Counted from the first letter of the stretch, positions 12,889 through 25,790 are shown. The stretch: 64,000 nucleotides of DNA from Paramacrobiotus metropolitanus (GCF_019649055.1 NW_026570391.1:62001-126000), one strand, 5' to 3'. Numbers and translations are program-made. The notes: generated from the letters alone by a model not told the origin.

Positions 12889-13033
12889 GCGAGCGAGCGA
12901 AGCGAGCGAGCGTTTTTAAGTTGTAGTGCGTCACGCGAAGAGCTGGGTCCCCGGGGTCCAGGGGTGAAGCCCCTGGCCGGGGTTTGGGGCGGAGCCCCAA
13001 TAAGCAGGGGGTGCGGGGGGCGCAGCCCCCCGC
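12889..13033. repeat. GCGAGCG repeats followed by three GC-rich hairpins
   Basis: Repeated GAGCGAGCGAAG units at 12,889-12,912 are followed by three perfect or near-perfect GC-rich inverted repeats: 12,958-12,976 (stem CCAGGGG), 12,984-13,000 (stem TTGGGGC) and 13,013-13,033 (stem GCGGGGGG). Base composition is far above the surroundings. One frame across the first part reads as repeated Ser-Glu-Arg. It is probably part of a mobile repeat rather than a gene. Confidence 0.6.
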
Positions 13034-13071
13034 TGAAACAATTGAGAAGGTACCACAAAATTATCAGTACT

Positions 13072-13420
13072 TACCGGCCCAGGTGCAGTATTTTGGAAGA
13101 ACCGTCACACGGAGAACCACCCGGGCATTATTGACGAACCCGCCGTACTAAAGTATGGCAGGGCCGTAAATTTTGACCCGGTCCGAAAATTTTGACCGGT
13201 CCAGGTGGCGTGTTTTGGAAGAACCGTCACGCAGAGAACCACCCGGGCATTATTGACGAACCCGCCGTACTAAAGTATGGCAGGGCCGTAAATTTTGACC
13301 CGGTCCGAAAATTTTGACCGGCCCAGGTGGCGTGTTTTGGAAGAACCGTCACGCAGAGAACCACCCGGGCATTATTGACGAACCCGCCGTACTAATGTAT
13401 GGCGGGGGCGTATTTTAACA
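13072..13420. repeat. 122-bp tandem repeat, about 2.9 copies
   Basis: The same ACCGTCAC landmark recurs at 13,101, 13,223 and 13,345, exactly 122 bp apart, and the units are nearly identical. Each unit contains a short internal duplication of AATTTTGACC(C)GG. The high identity suggests recent amplification. No coding frame runs across it. Confidence 0.9.
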
Positions 13421-16400
13421 GATCTTTTACCGGCCATTTGAACATGGTTTCACCACTTTTCGGCAGGATCGGTTAACCAACTTAAAGAAATTGAGGCACC
13501 ACTGAACCATCAGTAAATTCGCGTCAGTGAGTATCGAAAGATTCGACCAGACAAAACTTGGAGCGATCCGTCAACAATTTTTGGAAGTACCCGTATCGTT
13601 TTAGTATCGGCCAGCAGGATGTAGATCCCTGCCAGGTTCCTCGAGCCAGAACTAAACTCTAGCAAAAGATACACTCCGTTGAAAAGCCTATGGTGGTTGC
13701 TGGAGCTGCACAACATAATTATCTCACTCAAGAAAACGTGGCCGCAGCTCACAACAGCAAAAAGCCGCCCGTCGGAATGTGCAAAACCTGGGTAACTGTG
13801 ATACGACATCGAGAGACGGCTCTCAAGTCCCTCATGAAGACTCGAGTTGAAGCAGACCGGCTACAAATAACTGCAGACAAATGCCTTTAATAACTGGTAG
13901 ATCAGTGATTCGAGAAGTTGTTTTCCTAAACTCGACCGGAGTAGACAAAAATCGTCCGAGCATTGACACATCAGATCCACATATGGCCGACGCCAACAAC
14001 CGCAATAATTGACATGGACCTGAAATTTCCACACAGACAAAACCGCAAACAGAAAGAATGGTTTGCAAACCGAACCAGCTGCACCTATGGGGTGCCCCAG
14101 CCTATCCCGATACCAAAACCCCAGAGGCAGTGGAGAAAAAACGAAATTGAAGCTGATCACACAGCTATCTCTGCTCCCCCCCAACACCCTAAAAAAAAGA
14201 AGCCATCAGGCGGGAAGACAGGCAATAGTCCTCCACATGGAGTTTATGGAGTATGGAAACTCTGTACCACACGGCTTTTAAATTCCGCGCTTAGATTTAA
14301 ACAAGCCTACCTGCCGGTCCATGCAATACCCGCACCCATCTGGAAAACAAGATACCAGCATCGTGCAGAACATGGGGCAAAGAGCATCTCATGAAAACGA
14401 GGGCCCTAAAAAATTTTGCCACCAATGCCGAACCTTTATGCGCGGAAATTACAGTTCAACAGCCGGAATGAGGTGAAAGAAATAAAGGCCACCCCCTTGG
14501 ACGGCTCCAACTATCCTTGCTTAACGGTAGAATGCCAGATTTGGCACTGCGATACGGATATCGTTCAAAGCATCCGTTACCTGAAGTGATGGCAAGTCGT
14601 CGTTCCCATTCCGACGGACAAGGTAGAAAAGCACAAGGCCTTCCCGGGAGACCCTTGGTATGCTAACCAGGATAGTTACCTAAGTCTACAGCCTGCTGGC
14701 TAATGGTGGCAAACCGACAATATCGGCGATTGATTACGGGTTGCGAAGCCACTGTGCCACCGAATAGGGCACGAAAAGACCACCGCAGCCAGTTAGCCCC
14801 GCCTTTAAACGCAAAAATTTGAGTGTCAAATATTAACTATATGCTTTGCCAAATGCAAACCGCCATTTTCAAACAAATTCTCGCGTATCTGCTCCTGTTT
14901 TTATTCATCACCGGAACCGAATTTCGTTGTTTCAAATCTTCCGCATGCCAGTATGCGCAAAAAAATCAAGAGCCACTGTTGTTTAACTGCAGTGGCTCTG
15001 ACATCCCAAAATCATGGACTCGAATGGGTTTTGGAAAAGTTGGTTTTGCATTCATATATTCGTTGTTTAACTGCCAGTTACTTTATCGTTTTCCGTCGTA
15101 AGAGGTACCTTATCGGTTATTACAATAAATACTATATCATTTTGCGCCACCAGTTACCCTTGTTTTTTCGCTTTTACTTGGTTTACCACTTTTTGTTACT
15201 TGAATCATACTTTTACATTCAACTGCCTTAAGCCTGCGCTTTCCGCGAAGTGAAAGCCAACTACTCTCCTTATGTCTTGCAGTCACAGCAGAAATGCATC
15301 CCACTGAGTGGAATAGTGTTTCTTCTATATTGTATTCGAAATAAGGTTATGTTTTATTCTCGTTTCATTTTTTTGCTTTGCGACTCTCTTTGCTCTTTCG
15401 GGACCATCCCTTACGCCGCCAGGTGTAGCATTGTTTATCGGCTGGTTGCGGCCGTCAAGTTGAAGAGCTGGCTCAAAATCTTAAAACATGCCGGTCAGCA
15501 CTACCTGTGAGCATGATGCTTTTGGCGGCTATCCCAAGACCGGCCTGCGCTAAGCCAGATGTGCTTAACGGTTTTCTCTGTGCTCCGACTGTCCACTACC
15601 CCTTTGGAGCTAAGCGCGTTATGTCAGACTGCCAACCCGCTCTCGACTGCCTACTCTTTTCTGCGTGCAAAAACCGGCTTTGCTATTCTCCAAAACATTC
15701 CATTCGGCCGACCGCACTCAGAAACAAAATCTCAATGTTATAAGTCCCGTCGCCGCTAAGTTACCTGTCAGTACTGGTGGTCGTGTCCGTGGACGTCAAT
15801 GTCGTGTCAGTGGGCTGACCTCACTAAGCCGGCTATGACCCGGTGTGACCCGGTAGCCTGAACATGTTTAATTTTAAAAATAGTTAACGCTACTTCTGCA
15901 CAGACAGACATCTGTTTAATAATCGCTTTTTGTCTATAACAAACAGACAAGTTTGCGGGTTGCCAGAATTGTATGAGATCATTTATCGGGTTTTGCTGTT
16001 GGCTCTTATTAAAAATTTACAGCAGACTTCATTACCCAATGAAAGGATGTACCCTTCTATACCCTGTTTATACCCAATAAAAGGATGTACAAACAAATAC
16101 GGTCGTCTTATTCTGAAAGTCGGTGCCAGGACCGACATAGTATAGGACGTCTGACGTAAACAGCTTACCGATATGTCCCAGCATATGATGCAGCTGGGAA
16201 CGGTAAGACAGACCCCCGCATGTTTACTGTTGTTGGTGTTTTATCCAAAGAAGTTTTTGCACAAAAAAGTATTACACGCTCGCTCGCTTGCACTAAGGGC
16301 GGTTACGACCTTCTATACTAGTAAAAGTGATCAGTTGCCGAGAAAAAGTCGGGCAGCCGAGGGTCACCGATACCTCGTGGTCCTCATGGTATGCCACGCT
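13421..16400. other. intergenic DNA, no supportable gene
   Basis: Several open frames of 60-140 codons occur but none shows a domain, codon pattern or splice structure I can defend. A 10-bp hairpin (AGAGCCACTG and its complement) lies at about 14,965-15,000. Confidence 0.4.
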
Positions 16401-16407
16401 GAGTTGC

Positions 16408-17240
16408 CCAGTGCAGTAGCCAGAGTAAATGGCCGTGGTGGTGCAGCAGGCGAAGCCGACATTCCCAAAAACAGAGTCTTCCTGCTTGCTTTCGAAGACA
16501 AGGCTACCGGCGGTCACACTCCGGCCAGTAAAGTCCGGGTCCAGTTGGAAGGCTCGGCCAAATTGTCTGCGACGCCGCACCGGCGAAGGAGTGGTATGGC
16601 GCCACTACAACGGCACCATGTTCAGCTATCTCGGAAGCTTCTCTAACAAGGCATGCACCGGGCGCGTCGACTGCAGCCAGACGAAAGCAGAAGCTGCTTC
16701 ATCGGGAAATGCGACGGACATTTTCGGTTGGCGCCATGCAGTTCAATGGCTACGCCATTGAACGAACAGCGCATCCCGGCAGTCCAGTTATTGCTTTTAG
16801 CGATGCGTTATTGCTAATTACACGTTTCCCCGGCCCTCATTCCAGCGGCCAGCCGATTTACCGGCTTGTTGCCGGCGTGACAGGGCGCGGTCCGACCAGT
16901 TAGAACTAATCCGTCGGGTAGCGGTCCGCTGGGAAAGAAAGAATTTAACAGCAATAGGCGGGTTGCCTGGCGTGCCTGATCGCCTCCATGGTCCGTAAAA
17001 CCCATCTCTCTCACCAGGCATTTGGGGGTGCGGTGTGTTGGCCGTTCCGCAAATCAGACACATCTGTCTCCTTCTACTTAGACGCCATCACGCTGCTTCC
17101 CACGAGGCCGGGCGCGGTCTTCCTGGTGGAGGACCTCATCTTCAAAATGAGCGCTGTCGTTGTCGGTTGTGCTCTTTGTAGCCTGGCTGCTAGGCGCTGC
17201 AAGTCCCCACTGCGCCACGGGACGGGTGATCTTCCGCTAT
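16408..17240 (+). pseudogene. decayed Ig-like and receptor-like fragments
   Basis: Around 16,590-16,690 the translation contains VVWRH and, later, GRVDCSQT. Both resemble segments of the Ig-like exon at 28,981-29,700 (IVWRH, GRFDCSQT). Around 17,030-17,220 a frame containing CWPFRK and then a hydrophobic stretch resembles the receptor exon at 1,440-1,280 (YWPFRGHVSFY and the following membrane segment). The fragments are in different frames and interrupted. I read them as pseudogene debris of two neighbouring families. Confidence 0.45.
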
Positions 17241-17299
17241 AAACGATGTGCACGTCGGGCGTCGGTATGGCGAGAGTCATGAAAGGCCTTGTCGGTATC

Positions 17300-18501
17300 A
17301 ACATTTAGAAAGGGTGTCTACTAATAAAGTGTTTTTATGCCAGTGCACAGCCTGCTTTAAAATTCTTCACCCAGAGCGAAAGCAAGGGGTGTGGCTTGGG
17401 CTCAGCCATACAGAGAATGAGAATGCTTCGGCTCTGACCATTCACATGCAGTTTATTCATAAGAGGGGATGTCAGTAGCGCGTCTAGATAACCCTTGTAC
17501 TTGCTACCGTCACCCGGCTGGAGTATGACGTTGCGGCAATACAAAAAATATGTCTGAATTTGGCGGGTACATAAGCATTAAGCACCATTTATGGCCACAA
17601 CGTTTAACTCCGGCCGGCAGTCAGCAGCAAGTACAAGGATTACTTAGATGCGCTCGTATATTTACTTATCAGCGTGCAGCGGTAGTACTGCAAGCAAAGC
17701 GCATTACACACTCAATACAGCAAGTTGAACGACAAGTTTTTAGATGAACTGCATGTTTTCTTTATCGTGGATATTGGAAACCCAGATTTTAACAAATGCA
17801 GTCATATCGCCACCGACGCCACATAAAATCTTAAATGGATTGCAGTTATTCGTCAAACATGACGTCCTGTCTGGGGAGCTGAAAGTGATGATGCGATTTA
17901 ATATAATAATATTATTATAGTATACGCTTATACCGTTGTACGATTGTACAGTATATACTTATATGCTTCTACACTCGTACAATACAAAACGGAACGTGTC
18001 TGCTCGGATGAGTTGCTGAAAATGAGTCGGTACTGTATGTGGCGGCAATAAAATAACCTTAAATGCAATTTCTTCTACAGAAGTACTCGTAATAAAAGCG
18101 ATCGGTATTTAACTAACGATAAGTATACAAGCATATCAAACCGGCCAAGTGTACATAACAAGATAAGGATATCACGCATCGACGAACTCTGAATTAAGTG
18201 TGCAATGCGCATGTCCGTTCGAAGCGCATTCTTTACCGCTGTTTCGCTAGTTAGCTTTGGAAAAAAGCCGGTATGGGTTGATACAGTAGAAATTAATTGG
18301 ATCCATTACGACACGGCACTGCATGAATAATTGCAAGACCGTCGCCTAATTATTTTTTCGCGATAACTTTATTAATATAGCTGCGCCTTGTGATGATTTG
18401 CTTTTGCACCTGCCTTAACAGCGCTGAAAAAAATCGGCCGTTTATTTATGGAAAGAATTGGACATATTTTGCGTTCCTTATTCTTTTGAATTGAACTGAA
18501 A
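17300..18501. other. upstream region of the plus kinase gene
   Basis: No gene recognised. The last 40 bases before the ATG at 18,502 resemble the sequence preceding the ATG of the minus paralog, so the proximal promoter was probably included in the duplication. Confidence 0.4.
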
Positions 18502-21500
18502 ATGACAGTCGAAATCTTTGGAAGAAGTTGTTCCTACGCGTACGGACCCGAATCATTTATAGGAAAAGGAAGTAATGGAATTGTATACAAAGCGGCGATT
18601 ACGGAGCATGGTAATTTTGCTGGAAGCAAGGAGGTAGCGGTGAAGGTTATGCATCAAAATTTCGAAAGCATGGACTACCATAAACGAATATATGCATCGA
18701 GAATAAACAAATTGCTGGGAATGGAGCATCCCCGTCTACTGAAGTACCACAAAGCAACGTTCTTTCGGGAGATTGGTGGCTCCTCCATCGAACTGCTTAT
18801 GGATTTCTTCCCAGGTATATTTTGCAATACAACTTCCTAAGACTGTTTTGTCAAATTATCTAACCGATACGTAGTTTTTTTTTGTTTTGCTAATTAAGTT
18901 TCTCGTATGCAGACGGCAACTTGGACCGGCTGCTTAAGCGAATCCAGAAAAGTGGTCGTCCACTGCATCCGGCGAAAGCTATCTCGCATGCGGCGGACAT
19001 TACGGAAGGCTTGAAATATCTGCATGAGCGGCAAATTATACATTGTGATTTAAAGTCACAAAACATCCTAGTCGACAGTAATGAACGACTTCTGATCTGC
19101 GACTACGACGACTTTGTTCAACTTCGATACGACGTAACAGTTGGTGGCGACATAACTCACATGAGGGGAACTGCTCGCTACATGTCACCAGAACTGGCTG
19201 CACTTGCAGTTGGCGTTGAATCAACAGAGGGACCTGTTGGAAGAAAAACGGACATTTGGAGTCTAGGCTGCATTCTTCTTCAGCTCGCACAGTTAACTGT
19301 GTCAACACACACCCATTGGTCAATTGAAAAAGACGGACATGTACTGGACACCCTGAACCTTAGTGATCAGTTTTTCATGCTTAGAATGGCTGACGGCTAT
19401 GTCCCCGTTGTTGATGAGAACATTCCAGCGGAAGTGGCTGCATGGGTTAGACAATGTTTACGCATCCACAGCAATGAGAGAATCAGCGCAAGTCAGCTTT
19501 TGGATTTGTTAAGATACAGCCAGGCTAGTTCGCTCAGTGTAACCCCCGGATTTCCGGAAGCCATAGCAAATGCACAGCTTGGCGAAGTAGAACCTGAGTT
19601 GATCATTAACGAGGAGTCTTTCGGCAGTAATTGTGAATGCAGCTATTTAATGCGTGACTGCATCGGATACGGAGCTATCGGTCAAGTCTATAAAGCAAAA
19701 ATTACAGCAGCAGGAAACTTTTCCGGGAACAATACGGTGGCTGTTAAAGTCGTTCATCTGGATAATCAAAACCGTTATCTGCAATCGAACCAAAACTGGC
19801 CGAAACTTCGCAATCGACTGGTGACGATAGTCAATATTCGCAATAAAAGCTTACTAGCCTACCATAAATTCACCGTTTTTAAAACGGATCTTGGAATGCC
19901 ATACATTGAACTGATGATGGATTACTGCGATGGTAAGCGAAGATTCGAAAATACCTTGCTCGTACAGTCGCTCGTAAAACTTAACTGACTGAGCAATGGT
20001 GATTCGGTGGGTCGCCACTCTTGAATTACAATATAATACCCCGAACCGGCTCCTTTCCGGTTTTCTTCTTTATCTGACTAAGTAGATCGCACCCTTTTGC
20101 AGAGCACTTGCAGTTTGGAAACTATTTAACCATTTTTTTGCGTCGTTAAAAAAACGGTGGCGAAACACATAAGCAGTTTCACGCGAACCGCTGCACTACT
20201 TTATTGATAAACGCAGTCACCGTCACGCACGTGCGGCTGTGGCGTCGCTGTACGTGATGCGATACTGGAACAGTAGCCGATCTGGGTGCTGTTCTACAGA
20301 GCTGTAGTGGGTTGGCGTGTTGACCGTACCACGATGTTGTGTGGGCTGGTGGGATGAAAGGTTGGCACGACCGGCAACGGCGCGGTCGTGGACGCTCTTA
20401 CTGACGTAACACAATTACTGAACGTAACAACGGACGTTCACGGCATGTTTAATGACAAGAACAATGCAACACTAGCAAGGTTTAGGCAAGCATTTAACAA
20501 GCGGAACAAGCTGATGCAAGCTGTAATAAGCGAATGCAAGACTGAATTGTAGAAATTGTGAAGAAGAACAGCTAGCCGGTAAAATGGGCAGAAATTCATA
20601 ACGCAACGATGAATCATAACTGGGTGGTCTTATGGTTGTACAACTTCTATCGCTTACTCCTATACACATGTACCAACTAACAGTGAACAAGACGAGCGAT
20701 AAATCTTCATTAAATAAAGAAACTAATCAAACTGAAAAAAAAATTTGAATTTAAATTATACAGGCTACCCGCATGATTATGTGTAATGATCACTCCTGTT
20801 ACCGATATAGTGGTATAGTGCATTGGCCCGCGTGACTTGACCAGTAAATGTTTCGTCACTGTTTTCGTAACCAACTGAAACTGCCAGAAAAAAAGTTAAA
20901 TTTTTTAAAAAAAAACTTTCAAATACTCATTACACCGTGCGCTTTCCTTCAGCAGGTGCAGAGAAAACAGAAAGGAAATGGTTATGTGCAAATTATAGTT
21001 ATAGTTCAAGGTTGCCCCACCGAACGATCATTGGCACTGACCATGCACTAGCTATAGGATTGAGCGTCCATTCAGGTAGACTTTTGCTCGGTAGTGCTGA
21101 TTTTGAACCATTTAAATTTTGAACAGTTTTTTTATACAATTACATAAAAAAGCTTTATCATTGCAAAATTTCTCAGATGATCTTGAAAAACTGCTTAAAC
21201 GGCTGAGAACCGGCAGTGTGCCTTCCGAAGCAACAACCCTTAAGTTCACCACGGCTATTCGCTACGCACTGGATATCACCAGCGGCACAAACTTTCTGCA
21301 CCAGAATAAAATCATCCATGGCGACCTGAAACCAAAAAATATTCTGGTGAAGGAAACAGAAGGCCGCTACAAGCGACTGCTGATTGGAGATTTGGACGAG
21401 CATTGGCAGATAACTGGAACGGTGACCCGGTTAAAAGATGTTCCGCATTTTCATGGAACAATCCGTTATTTACCCCCGGAAATGTTTAAAAGATTCGGAA

Positions 21501-22904
21501 CAGCTTCCCAAGTAAGTAGTGAAGAAAGAAATATAAATACAGGACGCAAAATGGACATCTGGAGTCTGGGTTGCATAATGCTAGATCTGGCTGACTGCAT
21601 CGCAAAAAATGACGAGAAATGGCTGGAGAAAAACGAGTGTGAACGATCGGAAAAGATTGTAGCCGGGAAGAGCATTACGGACCATGTTTTTGAAGAGAAG
21701 CTGGTGAACGGTTTCGTTCCGCTCGTGCCGGATTTTATTCCAGGCTATTTTTCCAGCTGCATTCGTCAGTGTTTGCGCGCAGCTAGCGAAGAACGACCTT
21801 CGGCGGAACAGCTCTTGTCACTGCTGGAGAAAGCTGATAAGAAGGTGCCGAAGGAGCTGTTTGTCTTCTTCCACGGCCAACAGGGAAGTCAGTTTTCACC
21901 TATGCTAAAGCAGTCATTTGAGCCCCTAACCGGCACACTTCGACCGCTGCTGTTTCACAGGAGTTTGAAGAACATGCATTTTCGCCATGGTTTATTCACA
22001 TTGGGCAATGCAGTCGTCTGTCAATCACAAAATAAAGAAAACGGGCAAGAGCATACAATAGTATTCGACGTCGCCCAAGAGAGCTGGCATACAACGACAA
22101 CCGAAAGGGCAGGACTGGGGATACCTGCAAAATTTACAGTAAGCATTGACGATCATGTGTACTTCTGGGATGAAGAGGATGTTCAAGCACCGTTCAAAAG
22201 GCTGGACGGTAGAAAGTTTTCGACATCTCCGCTTCCCATGCCGCACTGGTAAGAGCTGTCTCTGTATGTATTGTGCACTTGCAAATGGGTTAACGACGTA
22301 CTCATTTAAATTATGCGATCTAGGCCCTTTCACTCATTATCAAAAATAAAGGCTAATATGAACTGCGTTTTCATTCAGGATCAGAAGAGTTGACCGGATG
22401 GTCTGCACCAAGCACGAAATCTTTGTAATCGGGGCACCATCCAGTGAAAATGTTGGATTGGTGGAGCGCTTTGATATGATAACAAAGCAATGGGGACTAC
22501 CCGGTTCAGTTGCATCACTGCCGGATGACCGTGTCGGCTTCGCTGCCGTTGCTTTCAATACAGAGCTGTATTTGCTAGGCGGTCAAACCAACTCTGATTC
22601 ATCACTCCAACTGCTAAAATCGTGCGTCCGATTGGACTGTGAAACCAGCCAATGGGTGCAGGTTGGTGACCTTTTGCACGCCCGAACCAACCACTGCGCG
22701 TTCGTTTATCAAGACCAAGTGTACGTTTTCGGCGGACGCATGGATGGTCAGGACGGTCTAGCGCAAATAATGGAGGTGTACGATGCGAAGAGATGTCAGT
22801 GGTCCACCTTTCCGCTGCCCGACTTGGACGATATTGATATGGATCCAAACCTTAATGTTTCTTATGTCGTCAGAGTTGATATCAACGGCAGTCAGTCCCA
22901 CTAA
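18502..22904 (+). CDS. tandem protein kinase-kelch protein, plus copy
   Basis: Four exons join in frame: 18,502-18,814, 18,913-19,932, 21,177-22,248 and 22,379-22,904. The total is 2,931 nt, giving 976 residues and a TAA. Each intron begins GT and ends AG. Kinase 1 (about 15-310) has a glycine loop IGKGSNGIVY, the VAVK lysine, HCDLKSQN with catalytic Asp150, and DYD in place of DFG. Kinase 2 (about 350-690) has IGYGAIGQVY, lysine 383, HGDLKPKN with Asp494, and DLD in place of DFG. The C-terminal part, from about 700, has kelch-like blades with LLGGQ and VFGGR motifs. By family knowledge this would be a cytosolic Ser/Thr kinase-like protein with a kelch interaction platform. Missing DFG glycines in both domains leave activity uncertain. 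Intron 2 is 1.24 kb against 138 bp in the paralog. Confidence 0.85.
19933..21176 (+). other. expanded intron 2 of the plus kinase gene
   Basis: It has a GTAAGC donor and a TTTCTCAG acceptor. The orthologous intron in the minus copy is 138 nt (7,575-7,438), so about 1.1 kb was gained here or lost there. No recognisable gene lies inside. Confidence 0.7.
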
Positions 22905-23459
22905 CTCGGCACTGCCAAAGCTAATACAGGCGGAACTCAGTAATTTTTTCGTTTTTGTTTCACCCGGTTCACCTAATTGTAAGCTTGCATATAATAGTTT
23001 GTAGTAATCGCAGTTATTTCTTTAAGCAATATAGGCTTCTCACCTTCTTCTCTAAACGACTTTCTGTATTACTGGAGTTTTTCTGAATACCAATCATATC
23101 TCTGGAAAAAACGGCGCACTACTCTCAACCAAATTAGGCGAACCTTTTCATCGGATACACTTTTGTCTTTGTCATTTTAACGTACGAATGCGGGAAGTAT
23201 TCAGGGACCATCGATTTGTTGTGATTGAGTATTTACTGTAACTACAATATTGTTTATTTATGCCTTTAAACCGCAAACGGTGCGTGTACTAGAAGATAGT
23301 AAAGCATGTGTTGTCGCATTTGTTGAGCGGAAAAATGCTTGAGACTTATCTATCAGAATTTTCCGTGGTGTATACAATACGCAAAATGAAATACGGAATT
23401 TAGCAAGTCTACAAATGTATAACAAAATACATCTTACAAAGGATAGAGGTACACTGACG

Positions 23460-25000
23460 AATTGATGAAAGCCGAGATTGCCGAAAAGCACTGAAAGCCG
23501 GGAATGCCGAGAAGCATTGCGGCAGCTCACACACGACAAGTTGGATTCCTTAACGTCACCCCGTGAGCTGACCAGGTAACGCACAATGAAAACGTAGGTG
23601 AGACAGATTCCCAAGCATCTGCAGCAGACATCATCGCCTTAACTTACAATATTGGTATGATGTTTCATTGAATTCTTAGATGTACCAGCAACGCACCGAT
23701 AACGCCAAATTCCAATCGACACAGCAAAACTTGCCGGCCGTAATGGCCCACGGTTGCTGGCGCATCGTCTGCAGTCGCAGCAGCAACGCCACATCGTCCA
23801 GTCAATTGCTTCCGGTTGGACCGAAAAGGTCACGGGCATACAGTCGTAGAAGGACAGGTGTCCGCGGAACGGCCAGTACGCCGCGCCGGTTAACACTTCC
23901 CGACTTCCGGGTGGAGATACGCGTACTTTGCTTCGCGGACGATTAGGACGAGCAGGCACGCCCGGAATCCCAACACCAAGGTCACTGCTTCATCTCGCGC
24001 TTCTACAGATAACCGGTGGATCCACAGTCATGGCTCGGCGCCAGTTAGATTGATGATGATTCACTGGAACTGTTTTACTTCAGAGTACAAGCTATCCAGT
24101 GCTATATACAAAAGATTTATAAGTAGAATACACACTCTGATACACTCTAACATAAAAATATCAGCAGTGCACGCTCTGCTACGTTTCTGAAAACTTATTC
24201 GCTTAGGTGTATTGGACATACGCGCTTGGTGTCGGTAAAAGTGGAGAATGATGAACGCGCACAGGCACAATTTGCCTGTCCAGGGAAAGTGAGCGAACAT
24301 AGTAGGAACGGTTTGGCTGGACAATGCGGTGGCCTGGATGGAGACCACGAGCTGGCGCAGGATAGCCGCGGCGTTGATCATTAGGTACACCAGTTTCCCC
24401 ACAAACACCGCCCATCGCCGTACGTTTTCCGCACGAGAGGCAGAAGGTTCTGCGGGGATGCCAAGTACCAACCAGCGCAACAATGTCCACGATATACAAA
24501 GGTCAGGCTCGTACTCATCGCTTTTGCGTGCTGATTGCATTTCCGGCTAACCGAAACTGGCCAATGTAAACTGGCCGCTACGGATTATTCAACATAAAAA
24601 CCGATTTTCCGTTTGGACATCGAGCGGAGTGAGCGCGAACGGATTCTGCTAGTACTCGTGTTCAGTGTGGAAAATGCGTGAGATTTATATCCACTGCTAT
24701 TGTGACACAGTATCGGTGGTAGTTTTAATACCGCATTTGTGTTACGTGGCAGTTGTGACGACTGTACCCAATATCTGCACGCGATCATCTATCCCATTCG
24801 TTTACGCAGGATGACACTGATCGTGGCCGCCTGTTGTTACTGGGTGTGCAGTCAGCTGTCAGCCTGTCGCTAGTCTTGACAACTGACAAGGACGACGCTC
24901 CACAGCGGCTGAGCTAGCTACCGGAAACCATTGTCCACGAATACCGCTGCAGCTGGAAGTTCCGTAGCGGACAGATGTTAGGCATTGGAAAGGAACTGGA
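23460..25000. repeat. segmental duplication, copy 2 (partner 540-2,560)
   Basis: Direct-orientation partner of the block at 540-2,560. It lacks about 510 bp present in copy 1, which removes the receptor's central membrane segments. Because the receptor is on the minus strand in both copies while the kinase gene is inverted between them, the two duplications cannot be a single event. Confidence 0.75.
23860..24540 (-). pseudogene. 7TM chemoreceptor-like pseudogene, copy 2
   Basis: Exon A (24,540 to about 24,234) is open, starts with ATG, and carries two hydrophobic segments. It keeps an open codon where copy 1 has a stop. The second exon begins near 24,101 after a TATAG acceptor but has TGA codons where copy 1 has sense codons. 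An 8-bp duplication near 23,900 shifts the frame, and the rest of the membrane domain is deleted. Function is therefore lost. The exon A frame remains open for 159 codons by reading into the former intron. Confidence 0.5.
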
Positions 25001-25679
25001 ATACCTTCAGTTCGCTCGCTCCCGTCAGTTACTTTGGAAGGGAGAAAGCGCTCAGTTTCCTGTTCAGCGCCTTGAGATTCCCGTGGCAGTGCTCCGAGTG
25101 TTTTGCGAAATGTTTCTTCCCTGTGTCAGCTGTAGTAAAGCGTAGTAAAGCATTCCGATACGAGTGTTTGTTGGCATATAAGCGGATACACAGGGGCTGC
25201 ATGGGTTCGATCATTGCACTCTGTAGCAGCATATTAAAGTAAATCGAACTCATGCACTGACGTTGTGAGCAGTTGCCGTTAAATTTACTCCGCATCCTTC
25301 TGCTTATCAAACATCTTCCTGATCAGATTTCTATTTGATTAAAATTTCAATTAATACATGGCGCTAAAAACCTAAGAAACCTAAGAAAACTGAGAAACAT
25401 AAAAACACAGGGAAAGAAAAAGAGTTACAAGATACCGGAATCTGCGGTGGCCCAAGTGTCAGATGGCCAAAATGTCAGGTGGCCCAAATGTCAGGTGGCC
25501 CAAGTGGCAGGACACCGTTCGAGGCATTTCTGGCCAACCAATCGGCATGGAAGTTTTTATTGATGGAAGAAAACACTAATACTGCATTCCATTCCATTTT
25601 TTAAACAGCAAACAATATACATACCTTTGATATGACAATATTGTGGTAAGGTCACTAAGGTGTGACAAGTTAACAGTAA
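25001..25679. other. no gene; short tandem repeat at 25,450-25,510
   Basis: Intergenic. The only ordered feature is about four copies of a 17-bp unit similar to GTGGCCCAAATGTCAG at 25,450-25,510. Confidence 0.5.
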
Positions 25680-25790
25680 ATTTTATATTGGACACAGGTA
25701 CAACACTTCAACCGCATTTGAGCTTATTTACTTAGGTGAGCTATGTTACCAAGATATTTATTTTAAAGTGAAAATTATCTACTAGCTGTT
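25680..25790 (+). repeat. dispersed repeat, fragment
   Basis: Shares the TTTTA-ATTGGA-ACA-GGTACAACAC start and the following ACCGCATTTGAG stretch with 26,600-26,920 and 62,550-62,830. It is the shortest and most diverged of three copies in the window. Confidence 0.55.

Noticed and set aside
13963-14394. 143-codon plus-strand frame
   Set aside because: No domain, no splice evidence, composition biased by low-complexity A/C-rich DNA; not better than chance.
18841-18912. Frameshift between the first two kinase exons
   Set aside because: Explained by an intron with GT-AG ends and matching phase; the paralog has an intron at the same position.
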